Positions 1 to 7,744 of a stretch of 64,000 nucleotides of DNA are shown here, one piece after another (the first letter of the stretch is position 1; each line of letters begins with the position of its first letter). The DNA is from Pandoraea norimbergensis (GTDB lineage Bacteria > Pseudomonadota > Gammaproteobacteria > Burkholderiales > Burkholderiaceae). A model generated the notes under the pieces. It did not search any database and was not told the origin of the DNA. It saw only the letters and a list, made by a program, of their open reading frames with translations. The stretch is taken from positions 372,001-436,000 of the forward strand of contig NZ_CP013480.3 of NCBI RefSeq assembly GCF_001465545.3, read 5' to 3'. The position numbers and the translations under genes are program-made.

Positions 1-38
1 CATCAGGGCGAATTTTCCGAAACTTCAGTTTGATCAAG

Positions 39-72
39 GCCGGTTACGCTATTCGCGAACCGGCTTTTTTTT
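39..72 (+). terminator. Rho-independent terminator of an upstream gene
   Basis: A 7-bp stem (GCCGGTT at 39-45 with AACCGGC at 58-64) is followed by eight T residues. It most likely ends a + strand gene lying to the left of the window. Confidence 0.85.
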
Positions 73-445
73 GTAGATCACGAACGGAATCCCCGCGAAT
101 TAAGGGTGTTCGAGCAGTGGTCTGCGTATTCGAAACTCTCTTCGAAGATTGGCGGTCGCGTATAGGGTCAGAACTATTAGGAAACCTAGGCAATAGAATG
201 CTCGACTGTCAAAAGACGAGCACGAGCGAATGCTGTTGGTTGAAACGTTGGCCACGAATCACGGCCAAGCGTCGGCGCAGCCTTTCGGAGCCGTTGCGTT
301 TCGAGGCGCCACTTGGGACCTGAGTCACCTTGCACCCTTTGCATTCAAGATGGATGTGGGCCAAGGTCTCGAGGTTTCGGTCTTCGTACTCTTTTCCTGT
401 CACTGTTTCACCAAAAGCTTCCGGTGGGATCCACGTCCATCCCTG
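73..445. other. Intergenic stretch without a clear gene
   Basis: Open frames cross here on both strands (the + strand frame continues upstream of the 446 start as far as 230; a minus frame covers 209-481). Neither shows a recognisable domain or a convincing ribosome binding site. It may hold gene debris and the promoter of the next gene. Confidence 0.4.
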
Positions 446-817
446 ATGATTCCGGATCATGAGATTTACGTGGACGAGCACGAGCGCCGCGTGCTCTGTG
501 AACAGCGCTACAACCTCTCACGACAGTTTCTCCGTGAAATTGTGACGAATCTCGAATCACGCCGCATTACGTTGGCAGATGACCGTCGTCCCAATTTCGT
601 GACGCTTGAGCACGTCGACGAAGCTAGCGGGCAGACCTTGCTCTACGCCGTGTTTTTTGAAGTTGAGAGGGACAAGTCGCGCAAGCGCCTCATATTGCGC
701 GTTCAATCCGCCTACGTGCTTGAGGAAGGTTTGACCAAGCGGCAACGTCACGCGAAGAAGATCGCATTAGCAACATTGCTGCGCAACGTTCAGAAGGGCA
801 AGCCGGTTCGCGCGTGA
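446..817 (+). CDS. Hypothetical protein
   Basis: A 123-residue soluble, charged protein with no signal peptide or membrane segment. I cannot assign it to a named family. It alternates basic and acidic stretches (a VDEHERR motif near the start, a FFEVERDKSRKRL motif in the middle, and a basic C-terminal tail), suggesting a small alpha/beta fold. The frame stays open upstream to 230, but the protein-like composition begins near the ATG at 446, so I prefer that start; no strong Shine-Dalgarno supports either. A hairpin terminator follows directly. Function unknown. Confidence 0.5.
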   Translation: MIPDHEIYVDEHERRVLCEQRYNLSRQFLREIVTNLESRRITLADDRRPNFVTLEHVDEASGQTLLYAVFFEVERDKSRKRLILRVQSAYVLEEGLTKRQRHAKKIALATLLRNVQKGKPVRA

Positions 818-837
818 TGGGATGGCAGAAAGACCAA

Positions 838-857
838 CGGCCACCTTTCGGTGGCCG
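838..857 (+). terminator. Hairpin downstream of the hypothetical gene
   Basis: A perfect 8-bp inverted repeat (CGGCCACC / GGTGGCCG) with loop TTTC begins 21 bases after the stop codon. No T-run follows, so it may be a weak terminator or an mRNA-stabilising hairpin. Confidence 0.55.
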
Positions 858-1032
858 TCGCATGCGGGAATCTCTATCTACATTTCTGTAGAACTCCCAC
901 TCCGGGTGGGACCCAGTTGCCCGGGCGGCGCTACGTTTTTTACACCCGCTCGTACGTAGGTTTTCGACGCAAATACTAATATGCAGCCGTCCGCGCGGTC
1001 AAGTCTCCAACTTGCGCACCGCAAAGCCTTCG

Positions 1033-1803
1033 CTAATGCGCTTTCGCCGCAGCGCGCTGCCGCACGAGCAGCAAGCTGGTCAGAATAAACGCCAGCAAGG
1101 CGAATGACGCCGAATACCGGCTCAGTGCGAGACCGCCTGCGCTGATCGGCTTATCCAGAAAGTCGCCAACGACTGCGCCCAGCGGTCGCGTCAGAATGAA
1201 CGCTGCCCAGAAGAGAAAGACGCGCGACGTTCGGGTCCAGAAATACATCCCCACGAGAATCAGCAACAACGCGCCGAAGACGACGGCCGCGCCGGTATAG
1301 CCGAGCCCGGCGGTGTCCGCTGTCCAGTCGCCAAGCGCCGTGCCGAGGGTCTGCGAGAACATGATCGTGACCCAATAGAAGACTTCTGCCTTCGGCGAAT
1401 CGACCGCATTGACGGACACTGAGCCCATCGTCCGGTACCAGACCCACAGCGAGCCCAGCAGCAGCGCCAGAAGGATCGCTGACCCGCCGGCGTATCCGAT
1501 GCCCAGCGATCGATCGGCGAAGTCAGCGAGCGTCGTCCCGACGGTTGTCGTGGCGATGATCGTGGCCCAGTACAGCGCCGGATGAAACGACTTCGCCCGG
1601 ATCTGCGCCGAGACCAAAACGGCGAAGACCACGGCAAATATCGCCGTAGCGACGAGATAGCCAAGATTCATCGACATGGAAACCGCGTCACCGCCGGTTT
1701 CACCCAAGGTCGTCGCGGCGATCTTCACCACCCAGAACATGAGCGTGACTTCCGGCACCTTGGCGAGGGCTTTGTGTATGTGTATGTTTGTGTTTGTGTT
1801 CAT
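1033..1803 (-). CDS. Multi-pass membrane protein with four repeats (COG4705-like)
   Basis: An integral inner-membrane protein of 256 residues with about eight hydrophobic helices. It is built from four similar units, each carrying a T/P-L/V-G-x-x-x-x-D signature (GETGGD, GTTLADF, GTALGDW, GAVVGDF) and then a Gly-rich turn, so it probably arose by repeated duplication of a two-helix unit. This matches the COG4705 membrane-anchored proteins, whose substrate is unknown to me. The ATG at 1803 starts a natural N-terminus; the frame is open to 1851. The first codons consist of a hexanucleotide repeat encoding alternating Asn-Thr and Ile-His. Confidence 0.75.
   Translation of the reverse strand: MNTNTNIHIHKALAKVPEVTLMFWVVKIAATTLGETGGDAVSMSMNLGYLVATAIFAVVFAVLVSAQIRAKSFHPALYWATIIATTTVGTTLADFADRSLGIGYAGGSAILLALLLGSLWVWYRTMGSVSVNAVDSPKAEVFYWVTIMFSQTLGTALGDWTADTAGLGYTGAAVVFGALLLILVGMYFWTRTSRVFLFWAAFILTRPLGAVVGDFLDKPISAGGLALSRYSASFALLAFILTSLLLVRQRAAAKAH
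1773..1800. repeat. Short hexanucleotide tandem repeat inside the N-terminal codons
   Basis: On the + strand, TGTGTA occurs twice and then TGTTTG twice. They form codons 2-10 of the minus-strand membrane protein. Because the unit is 6 bases, changes in copy number keep the reading frame. Confidence 0.7.
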
Positions 1804-1950
1804 GCATGCACCTGTCGTGTGGACGCTCCCACGCGCCATGCCGGGAGGCATCGATTCACTTTAGAACAGGCGAAGTGTGCCGCCGTTTACTTAGTTCACG
1901 CATAGTCCCCGGAACTGAGGTGACGCGGGTCTGTCATCCCGGCAGACAAC

Positions 1951-1989
1951 AAAAAGGGCAGGCTGCCAATCATGGCAACCTGCCCTTTT
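1951..1989 (-). terminator. Terminator of the asparaginase gene
   Basis: A 12-bp stem with one mismatch (GGGCAGGCTGCC / GGCAACCTGCCC) is flanked by A-run and T-run. Read on the minus strand it ends in TTTTT, about 60 bases after the asparaginase stop. Confidence 0.85.
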
Positions 1990-2051
1990 CACTTCAACAG
2001 CCGACGGCAACTAACAACTTCCATTCGCTGCCCTCAGACGCTGCAACCGCT

Positions 2052-3149
2052 TCAGTACGTCACATCAAACGCCTTCTGCACCTTATCTGCCGCTGTCACG
2101 CCGTTGCCGATCAGCAACTGCGTGAGCACACGTGCCTTTTGCGGGTTCAGATCGTAGGAGACGACGAAGCCGGTCTTGTCGTCCGACACTTCGACGTTCC
2201 GGTTGACGAAGCCACTGCCGACGCGCGACGAACGCACGACCACGACGCCCTTGCGTGCTGCGGCTTCCAGCGCGTCGAGTGCCGCCTGAGACGCATTGCC
2301 ATCACCGACACCCGCCAGCACGATTCCCTTCACGTTGTGCCGCACGGCGTCGTCGATCTGCACGGCGTCCATATCGGCGTGGGCATAGACGATCTCGACG
2401 CGCGGCAGACCACCACTCGGCACCTCAAGTGCCTTCTTCCTGCCCGCAGGCGCCGGCGCCAGATAGCGAATCGACGCCGGATCGACATAGCCGACCGGTG
2501 CCGCATTCGGGTTATGGAACGTCTGCACGGACGTCGTGTTGGTCTTCGTGACCCAGCGCGGCCCATGAATCGTGTCGTTCATCACAACGAGCACGCCCCG
2601 GTTCTGCGACTGCGGGCTGGCGGCGACTTCCACGGCTTCGTAGAGATTGCCCGGGCCGTCGGCACTCACGGCGGTACTCGGACGCATCGACCCGACCAGC
2701 ACCACCGGTTTGCTGGTGGCGAGCACGTTGTCGAGGAAGAAGGCGGTCTCTTCCATAGTGTCGGTGCCGTGGGTGACCACGATCCCGTCGGCTTCATCGC
2801 GGTCGAAGGCTTGCTTGATGCGCGCGGCCAGTTGATACCAGACCTTGCTGTTCATGTCCTGCGAGCCGATGTTCGAGATCTGCTCGGCCTTGATCGACGC
2901 CAGCTTGTCGAGCCCGGGGACGCTCGCCGTGAGTTGCTCGCCGGTCACGCCGCCCGCGTTGTAGCCGATGGCCGAGCGCGCGTCGCCCGTGCTGGCGATG
3001 GTGCCGCCGGTAGCGAGTACCAGAATACGCTGCGCGCGCTTGGCCGTGGCGGCGTCTGCGGCAAACGCATGGCTGCCTGCGGTCAACGCCAGCGCGGCGG
3101 CCATCATGGTCGGCAGTACGACGGATTTGCGTTGCTTGGTCAACGTCAT
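2052..3149 (-). CDS. ansB: Type II (periplasmic) L-asparaginase
   Basis: Hydrolyses L-asparagine (often also glutamine) to aspartate and ammonia. The 365-residue protein starts with a Sec signal peptide of about 30 residues (cleavage near AFA-AD), so it acts in the periplasm. Both catalytic signatures are present: TGGTIAS at 47-53 (nucleophile Thr50) and HGTDTMEET at 127-135 (Thr129, Asp130). The later VGSMRPSTAVSADG stretch is also typical of type II enzymes. Length is usual for the family once the leader is counted. It is a single-gene unit with its own terminator, next to a porin on the same strand that could supply substrate. Whether it prefers Asn or Gln cannot be read from this. Confidence 0.93.
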   Translation of the reverse strand: MTLTKQRKSVVLPTMMAAALALTAGSHAFAADAATAKRAQRILVLATGGTIASTGDARSAIGYNAGGVTGEQLTASVPGLDKLASIKAEQISNIGSQDMNSKVWYQLAARIKQAFDRDEADGIVVTHGTDTMEETAFFLDNVLATSKPVVLVGSMRPSTAVSADGPGNLYEAVEVAASPQSQNRGVLVVMNDTIHGPRWVTKTNTTSVQTFHNPNAAPVGYVDPASIRYLAPAPAGRKKALEVPSGGLPRVEIVYAHADMDAVQIDDAVRHNVKGIVLAGVGDGNASQAALDALEAAARKGVVVVRSSRVGSGFVNRNVEVSDDKTGFVVSYDLNPQKARVLTQLLIGNGVTAADKVQKAFDVTY

Positions 3150-3260
3150 GGGTGTGCTCCTCTCTTCTCGTTGGGGGGAATCGCGCCGGAGGCCGGCGAG
3201 ATCACTGCCATATTGGCAAGATTTCCGATTTCAAGAAAGGTGCATGCGCGTGACCCATGA

Positions 3261-3288
3261 AAAAAGGGAGGCCCTTGTGGGGCCTCCC
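3261..3288 (-). terminator. Terminator of the porin gene
   Basis: A 9-bp perfect stem (GGGAGGCCC at 3266-3274 / GGGCCTCCC at 3280-3288) with an A-run on its left, which is a T-run in the minus-strand transcript. It lies about 50 bases after the porin stop. Confidence 0.85.
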
Positions 3289-3340
3289 ATAATACTGGAG
3301 CACTCAAACGAGGTACTACACGTCTCGCGAAGACGAAGGC

Positions 3341-4492
3341 TTAGAACTTGTGGCGCAGACCCGCGACGACGGCAGCTTGCGACTTCGTGCTCGAAGCACC
3401 GCCAGCGCCGTTGATCGAAGCGGCGGTCGCGTCACCGGCAGCCTTCTGATAGATACCGACCAGGTACACGTCGCTACGACGCGAGAGCAGGTAGTCCACG
3501 GCGGCGTTGATCTGATGGTACTTCGGGCTCAGGTTGGCGAGGGTCGGGCTACGCGTGCTGGCGTCGGTGTACGTGTAGGCGAGGCCGAGCAGCAGCGTCG
3601 GCGACAGGTTGTACGTACCGTTCAGTTCGTAGTTCGACACACGGGCGCCGGTGCCGCTCAGATACTTGATCTGGGTGTTGCTGTACACCACGCCGACCGT
3701 TGCCGGGCCGAAGTTGTAGCTGCCGCCCGTGGCGAGCACGCGCTGCTTGTCTACGCCGTACGACGTCGTGCCGATGCGGGTCGTGTAGAAGTCGCCGCTG
3801 TAGTCGCCCGTGACGGCGCCACCGGTGTTGCCCGCGCTCGACGGGGTGCTGACTTCGAGGTAGCCGATGCCGAACTTGATCGGGCCGTTCGCGTAGGCGG
3901 CGCCCAGGCTGAAGGCACGGTTGTTGGCGAAGCCGGTGCCGTTGGTGCCCGTGCTGGCTTGATTCGAGAAGCTGTACAGGCCGCCGAACGTGAAGCCGGC
4001 GTAGTTGGCGCTCGAGTACTTGATCGAGTTGTTGAGGCGGAACGAGTTGTACAGGTTGTCGACGTCGCCCACGTGCGCGCCGAGCTTGGTGGCGAACTGC
4101 TTGGCCGAGGTCAGGCCGCTCACGTAGTCGACCACGGAGTCGTACTGGCGGCCGATGGTGACCGTGCCGAGCGACTTGCTCGACAGACCGACGAAGGCTT
4201 GGCGGCCGAATTCGCGGCTGCTTTGGCCGAGCGTGCCGTTCATCAGGTTGAAGCCGTTTTCAAGGGTGAAGACGGCCGACAGACCGCCGCCCAGATCTTC
4301 CGAGCCCTTCAGGCCCCAGCGGTTACCCGATTGCAGGCCGTCTGCCGTGCTGGTGTTCTTGTTACCGCCCACGTTGTTGACATAGGCGAGACCGCCGTCG
4401 AGCACACCGTAAAGGGTGACGTTGCTTTGAGCTTGCGCTGCGCCGGCAGCGAGGAGGGCACACAGCGCCGCAGCCAAATGCGTCTTTTTCAT
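3341..4492 (-). CDS. Gram-negative general porin (OmpC/Omp32-like)
   Basis: A 383-residue outer-membrane trimeric porin forming a 16-stranded barrel for diffusion of small solutes. A signal peptide of about 21 residues ends at AAQA, followed by the QSNVTLYG first strand typical of Burkholderiales porins. The PEFGR-like loop segment (SSREFGRQAFVGL) and the terminal aromatic residue (HKF at the C-terminus) needed for barrel insertion are present. It is monocistronic, with its own terminator. It is the first of three paralogous porins in the window. Confidence 0.93.
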   Translation of the reverse strand: MKKTHLAAALCALLAAGAAQAQSNVTLYGVLDGGLAYVNNVGGNKNTSTADGLQSGNRWGLKGSEDLGGGLSAVFTLENGFNLMNGTLGQSSREFGRQAFVGLSSKSLGTVTIGRQYDSVVDYVSGLTSAKQFATKLGAHVGDVDNLYNSFRLNNSIKYSSANYAGFTFGGLYSFSNQASTGTNGTGFANNRAFSLGAAYANGPIKFGIGYLEVSTPSSAGNTGGAVTGDYSGDFYTTRIGTTSYGVDKQRVLATGGSYNFGPATVGVVYSNTQIKYLSGTGARVSNYELNGTYNLSPTLLLGLAYTYTDASTRSPTLANLSPKYHQINAAVDYLLSRRSDVYLVGIYQKAAGDATAASINGAGGASSTKSQAAVVAGLRHKF

Positions 4493-4938
4493 CGGTCGAT
4501 TCCTTGTTCGATAGCTTTGAAATGTTGCGAACCCCTTCGCCTGACATCAGGCGCCCCGTGGGTTCGGGCCGAACTATATCGAAGCTGTCCCGGAATCTGT
4601 AGGTGTGCAGATGAAATTTCACGCAGGATGTGTCCATGTTGCAACGAGCAAAACGAAGACAAGCGGTTCTGACCCGGTTTCATGCGGATGACATGTAGGG
4701 CACGTATAAGTGATCAATCGTGCGATCTTCTCCGGCGCACTTTTTTTGCATCGGTACCCAAAGAAAATTAAAAATGGTCCGTCGTGCAAAATTTGAGCAG
4801 CCTTCCGTTGGCCGGGGATTGGATCGAAGGGCACGAATCTCTCGGCGCATACAGCCAGCAACCTATCGATAGCCTTCACGGTCGGCATTACCAACGCGCT
4901 GCCGCCGCCGGTTCAGGTGCATAAGAATTCCGGCAAGC
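4493..4938. other. Intergenic region before the CdiA fragment
   Basis: The right end of the porin promoter region. No recognisable gene; the open frames here have no plausible domain. The boundary near 4950 marks where CdiA-like coding sequence begins abruptly without signal peptide or TPS domain, so a recombination junction probably lies in or at the edge of this stretch. Confidence 0.5.
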
Positions 4939-5727
4939 TTGAGAAGCACAAAAAGTGCATGCCGGCCGGCGGGCACGAGCCTGATCAACGGCATCAAGAC
5001 CGCCAACACCTACACACCGCAGGTGTTGCTCTCGAACTTGCCGCCGTCGCTGCAACCGGGGACGACAACGTTCTACTACAGCCCGCAGCAAGAGGCGATT
5101 CAGTTGCAGCAAGCGGCGCTGATGCAGACGGGCAAGGCGAGCTTCATCAATGGCTTGTCGACGGACAGCACGTCGCAGTTGACGGTGCTCGACCAGCAGA
5201 AGCTGGTGTTGTACGGCAATGCGGTGGAGTACGCCAAGGCGAACAACATCCAGTTGGGTCAGGCGCTCACGCCGGAGCAGGTCAGCGGGTTGTCGCAGCC
5301 GATGCTGTGGTACGTGGAGCAGAGCGTGCCGGAGCCGGGGTGTCAGGCGACGGGGAATGCGAAGTGCCCGACGGTGACGGCGTTGATGCCGCAGGTGTAT
5401 CTGCCGGAGAACTTCTCGGGCTTGTCGGCGGGCGGACAGATTCTGGCGAGCAATGATCTGTCGTTGAATTTCGGCAGTAGCGCGACGGGTGGCAGCGTAC
5501 TGAACACGGGTTCGATCACGTCGGGTGGGACGTTGACGGTGAACACGGGCACGCTGACGAACCGCGCGAACGTGGTGGATGTGGGCGAGTTGTGGAGCTA
5601 CATCAAGGACACGGGGTACTTGAAGACGACCGGCACAATGGTGCAGCCGGGCGGCTTCATGAGCGCCGCGGCGGGCGGTCTTCCTCTGATGCTACTTCGG
5701 GACAAACGCCATTTCAGCGTGGGATAA
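4939..5727 (+). pseudogene. CdiA / filamentous haemagglutinin fragment
   Basis: The frame encodes only an internal piece of a giant secreted exoprotein, equivalent to the region just before the toxin-delivery part of CdiA-like proteins. Recognisable family segments include TPQVLLSNLPPSLQPG, LMPQVYLPENFSGLSAGG and the beta-helix-like SGGTLTVNTGTLTN, ending in TMVQPGGFMSAA. There is no signal peptide, two-partner-secretion domain or adjacent cdiB, and the ATG at 4939 is incidental. After GGFMSAAAG the family likeness stops and the frame runs into a stop at 5727, while the toxin domain continues in another frame. I read this as a deletion product that removed the N-terminal thousands of bases and the segment before the toxin. 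Confidence 0.8.
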
Positions 5728-6053
5728 AATTCCAAGCGGATGCGTTAGCTGCCCTTGGAGTGCCAGAAAATACAAAACGGACTACTGTCATTCTTCCCAA
5801 TGGCTCACCCGTCACGGTTGTTCCCGATGCGAGGGATGGGACAACTATTATTGAAGTCAAAGACGTAGTTGCGTTGGCGAATTCTAATCAATTCAGAGGT
5901 TATTTAGAGACAGGTAATCCTATTCGGCTAATTGTTAGTCCGAATACGAAAACAATTTCTCAACCATGGCGAGATTTGATCGCTAACTCCGGGGGGTCGA
6001 TTCGTGTCTTCGATCCAAAGGATGGGACGTTCCGTCCATGGGTATCGAAATAG
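5592..6053 (+). pseudogene. CDI-type C-terminal toxin domain, PD-(D/E)XK nuclease fold, out of frame with its carrier
   Basis: The protein-like part starts near 5685 (SDATSGQTPFQRG) and runs about 120 residues to the stop at 6053. It resembles REase-fold polymorphic toxins: a helical lead (FQRGIKFQADALAALG), then VPDARDGTTIIEVKDV giving the Asp ... Glu-x-Lys metal-binding triad of PD-(D/E)XK nucleases, then PIRLIVSPNT and GGSIRVFDP strands. Such domains usually cut DNA or RNA of a neighbouring cell. Its frame differs from that of the haemagglutinin fragment before it, and the ATG at 5592 lies within fragment DNA read in the wrong frame, so the toxin is probably not made as a fusion. The core motif is intact, so the domain itself is not decayed. 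A likely immunity gene starts 10 bases after the stop. Confidence 0.75.
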
Positions 6054-6063
6054 AGGGTTAGAT

Positions 6064-6873
6064 ATGAAATTTCATATGCCGGTGTGTATCAACGTGCTGA
6101 GTCCACTAACTCTCACGAGTGAAAGAGATTTTCTTGATGTGGTCCAAACATTTTGCAACTTTCTCCCGGAAATATGTCCGGAGAAGTGGGGGTGGTGGGA
6201 GCCACTTGATCGTCGTTTCGACGGCGACGACGTGACGTCGCTTGTTCCGGACGGAGGCAACTGCCAAACGGTTTACTGGCAACGTAAGAGACAACCGAAG
6301 GCGGAGGGATCTTTCAACGTTCGATGGCACAGTAAGTCGTCAAAAGTCGAGGATACGCACTCAAAAATTGGCTTTTCCTTTGAGCTGGGGCGCGTTCAAC
6401 AAGAATCACTCGTTGCCTATTTGAAGAACGCGAGCATTCGAACAAAGGCGGACTTTTCGTTTGTTGACGTACTAACACCGGGATATAGAGATTTTGCAGT
6501 AGAAAGTGAATCTGCACCGTATGGGGACAGATTCATGGTGGTGACACACCTCTTGCGGCATTGGCTGCCGGACGTGTTCTGGGGGACCGTTTTTGGCCCC
6601 CCCTATGTACGCCTACTGGGGAAGGATAGACTTTTAACGGCACCCGCATTCTTGGTAGAGGAGTTGGGGCCGGAAACCATCTATGTGCAGTTGACGGAGA
6701 GACTTGAGGACGCAGTGGAGGATAGCGCCAAGATTCAAGCTTCTCGCGAACTCTTCAAGAGACATCTCCGGAGCAACGCATTCTTCATTCGTGGCCAAGG
6801 ATACGATCGCTTGCAAAGGGGGGCGATCGGAGATGTTTTTGCTGTCCCGAGGTTTGAGCTGAGTGAAGATTGA
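6064..6873 (+). CDS. Candidate immunity protein for the CDI-type toxin
   Basis: A 269-residue soluble protein, without signal peptide or membrane helix, starting 10 bases after the toxin stop with an AGGG ribosome binding site (about 6054-6057). The frame is open to 6004, but that start lies inside the toxin, so 6064 is preferred. Composition is rich in Phe and Trp (for example KWGWWEPLDRRF near the N-terminus). Position directly behind a PD-(D/E)XK toxin is the usual place for a CdiI-type immunity gene; that role is inference. I do not recognise a specific Imm family. Base composition is lower in GC than its neighbours, consistent with transfer. Confidence 0.65.
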   Translation: MKFHMPVCINVLSPLTLTSERDFLDVVQTFCNFLPEICPEKWGWWEPLDRRFDGDDVTSLVPDGGNCQTVYWQRKRQPKAEGSFNVRWHSKSSKVEDTHSKIGFSFELGRVQQESLVAYLKNASIRTKADFSFVDVLTPGYRDFAVESESAPYGDRFMVVTHLLRHWLPDVFWGTVFGPPYVRLLGKDRLLTAPAFLVEELGPETIYVQLTERLEDAVEDSAKIQASRELFKRHLRSNAFFIRGQGYDRLQRGAIGDVFAVPRFELSED

Positions 6874-6965
6874 TGACGCTTGCAATCATCTGGATTTCCT
6901 ATTTTATGCGGTGATGCCGTCCGAAACTCGGCGCAGGGATCACCAAGAAACCTTCGGGAAAGATA

Positions 6966-7367
6966 ATGGCAAATCCAGTATGTCGTGTGTTGATTCCCGA
7001 TACGTTGGAGCAATCCTTCGTGTTTGTCGTCACAATGCTGGAAGCTTTTGGGCTCACGATTTCAAATCCACAGAACTCAAAAGTAACTACGTGGGATGAG
7101 AGTGGCGTTCAGATTGAGATTGCTGCCGAAAACGTACCTAACGCCGTACTAACAGGGTCCATCCTTAATATCCAGTTTTGGAAAAGTGCGGGGGAAGACA
7201 TGTTTGTTGCGTGGGAGACGGTCGACGGCGGGTGTTCCTTTTCATTTTTTCTCGATGGATTAGATTCAAATTTTTCGCTCATGTTGGTCGCGAAACTGGC
7301 CGAGTCAGCGTTGACAAGGTTTCGCTCACGATATGACGGACCGGCTCTAATCTTGACGTTCGGGTAG
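6966..7367 (+). CDS. Small hypothetical protein, possible second immunity protein
   Basis: A 133-residue soluble, acidic and aromatic-rich protein with GGGAAAG as a Shine-Dalgarno before the ATG. Segments such as SILNIQFWKSAGEDMF and SFSFFLDGLDSN suggest a small mixed fold. It follows the first candidate immunity gene by 92 bases on the same strand and shares its low-GC character. Clusters of immunity genes behind CDI toxins are common, so a second or orphan immunity protein is the simplest reading, but no family was identified. Confidence 0.5.
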   Translation: MANPVCRVLIPDTLEQSFVFVVTMLEAFGLTISNPQNSKVTTWDESGVQIEIAAENVPNAVLTGSILNIQFWKSAGEDMFVAWETVDGGCSFSFFLDGLDSNFSLMLVAKLAESALTRFRSRYDGPALILTFG

Positions 7368-7744
7368 CCGCGACTCCTAGGGGCGACGGCGCCCTTCGAC
7401 GTACCCTGACAGATCATTTCGTACCAGTTTGATGCAGAGGGGCGGCGCAGGGTGACGTGCTCGGATACGTCCAGATCACCTACGCCACGCCTCCCCCAGC
7501 AAGCCTGCTTTTTCACTATCCAATACATTTCGTCAAACAAACTCGTCATTACGTCAGTAATTGCTGAACTTACGACGAAATCACGCTACATTTCATCAGC
7601 ACCCCTGCTTAGAATCGATGCAACGGCGCGAGACGTGCCGCAGTGTGAAAGCCCCGCCGCACGGGCCTTTGCGCGGTGTTCGTCTTGGCGCCATCGCACC
7701 GCATCGATCACCCGCATCTCTCACCACTAACCAGGGGAAAAACC
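7368..7744. other. Intergenic region closing the CDI-like island
   Basis: No supported gene. A minus-strand open frame passes through (7109-7549) but has no start signal or domain. The first 200 bases remain AT-richer than the rest of the window and then return to normal composition, so the right edge of the acquired segment probably falls here. The promoter of the dehydrogenase gene should lie near 7650-7730. Confidence 0.45.

Noticed and set aside
209..481. Minus-strand open frame of 90 codons over the left intergenic region
   Set aside because: No ribosome binding site, no domain, and it overlaps the start of the + strand gene; composition looks like chance coding.
1788..3260. Long + strand frame opposite the asparaginase gene
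   Set aside because: It is the reverse reading of a clear asparaginase gene; its own protein is His/Arg-rich without a domain.
3350..4672. Long + strand frame opposite the first porin
   Set aside because: Shadow of the porin gene; Arg/Val/Ala-rich product without a domain.
4939..7744. Possible insertion sequence or phage remnant around the CDI island
   Set aside because: No transposase, integrase, terminal inverted repeats or direct repeats were found by eye; the island is explained better by a recombined toxin module.
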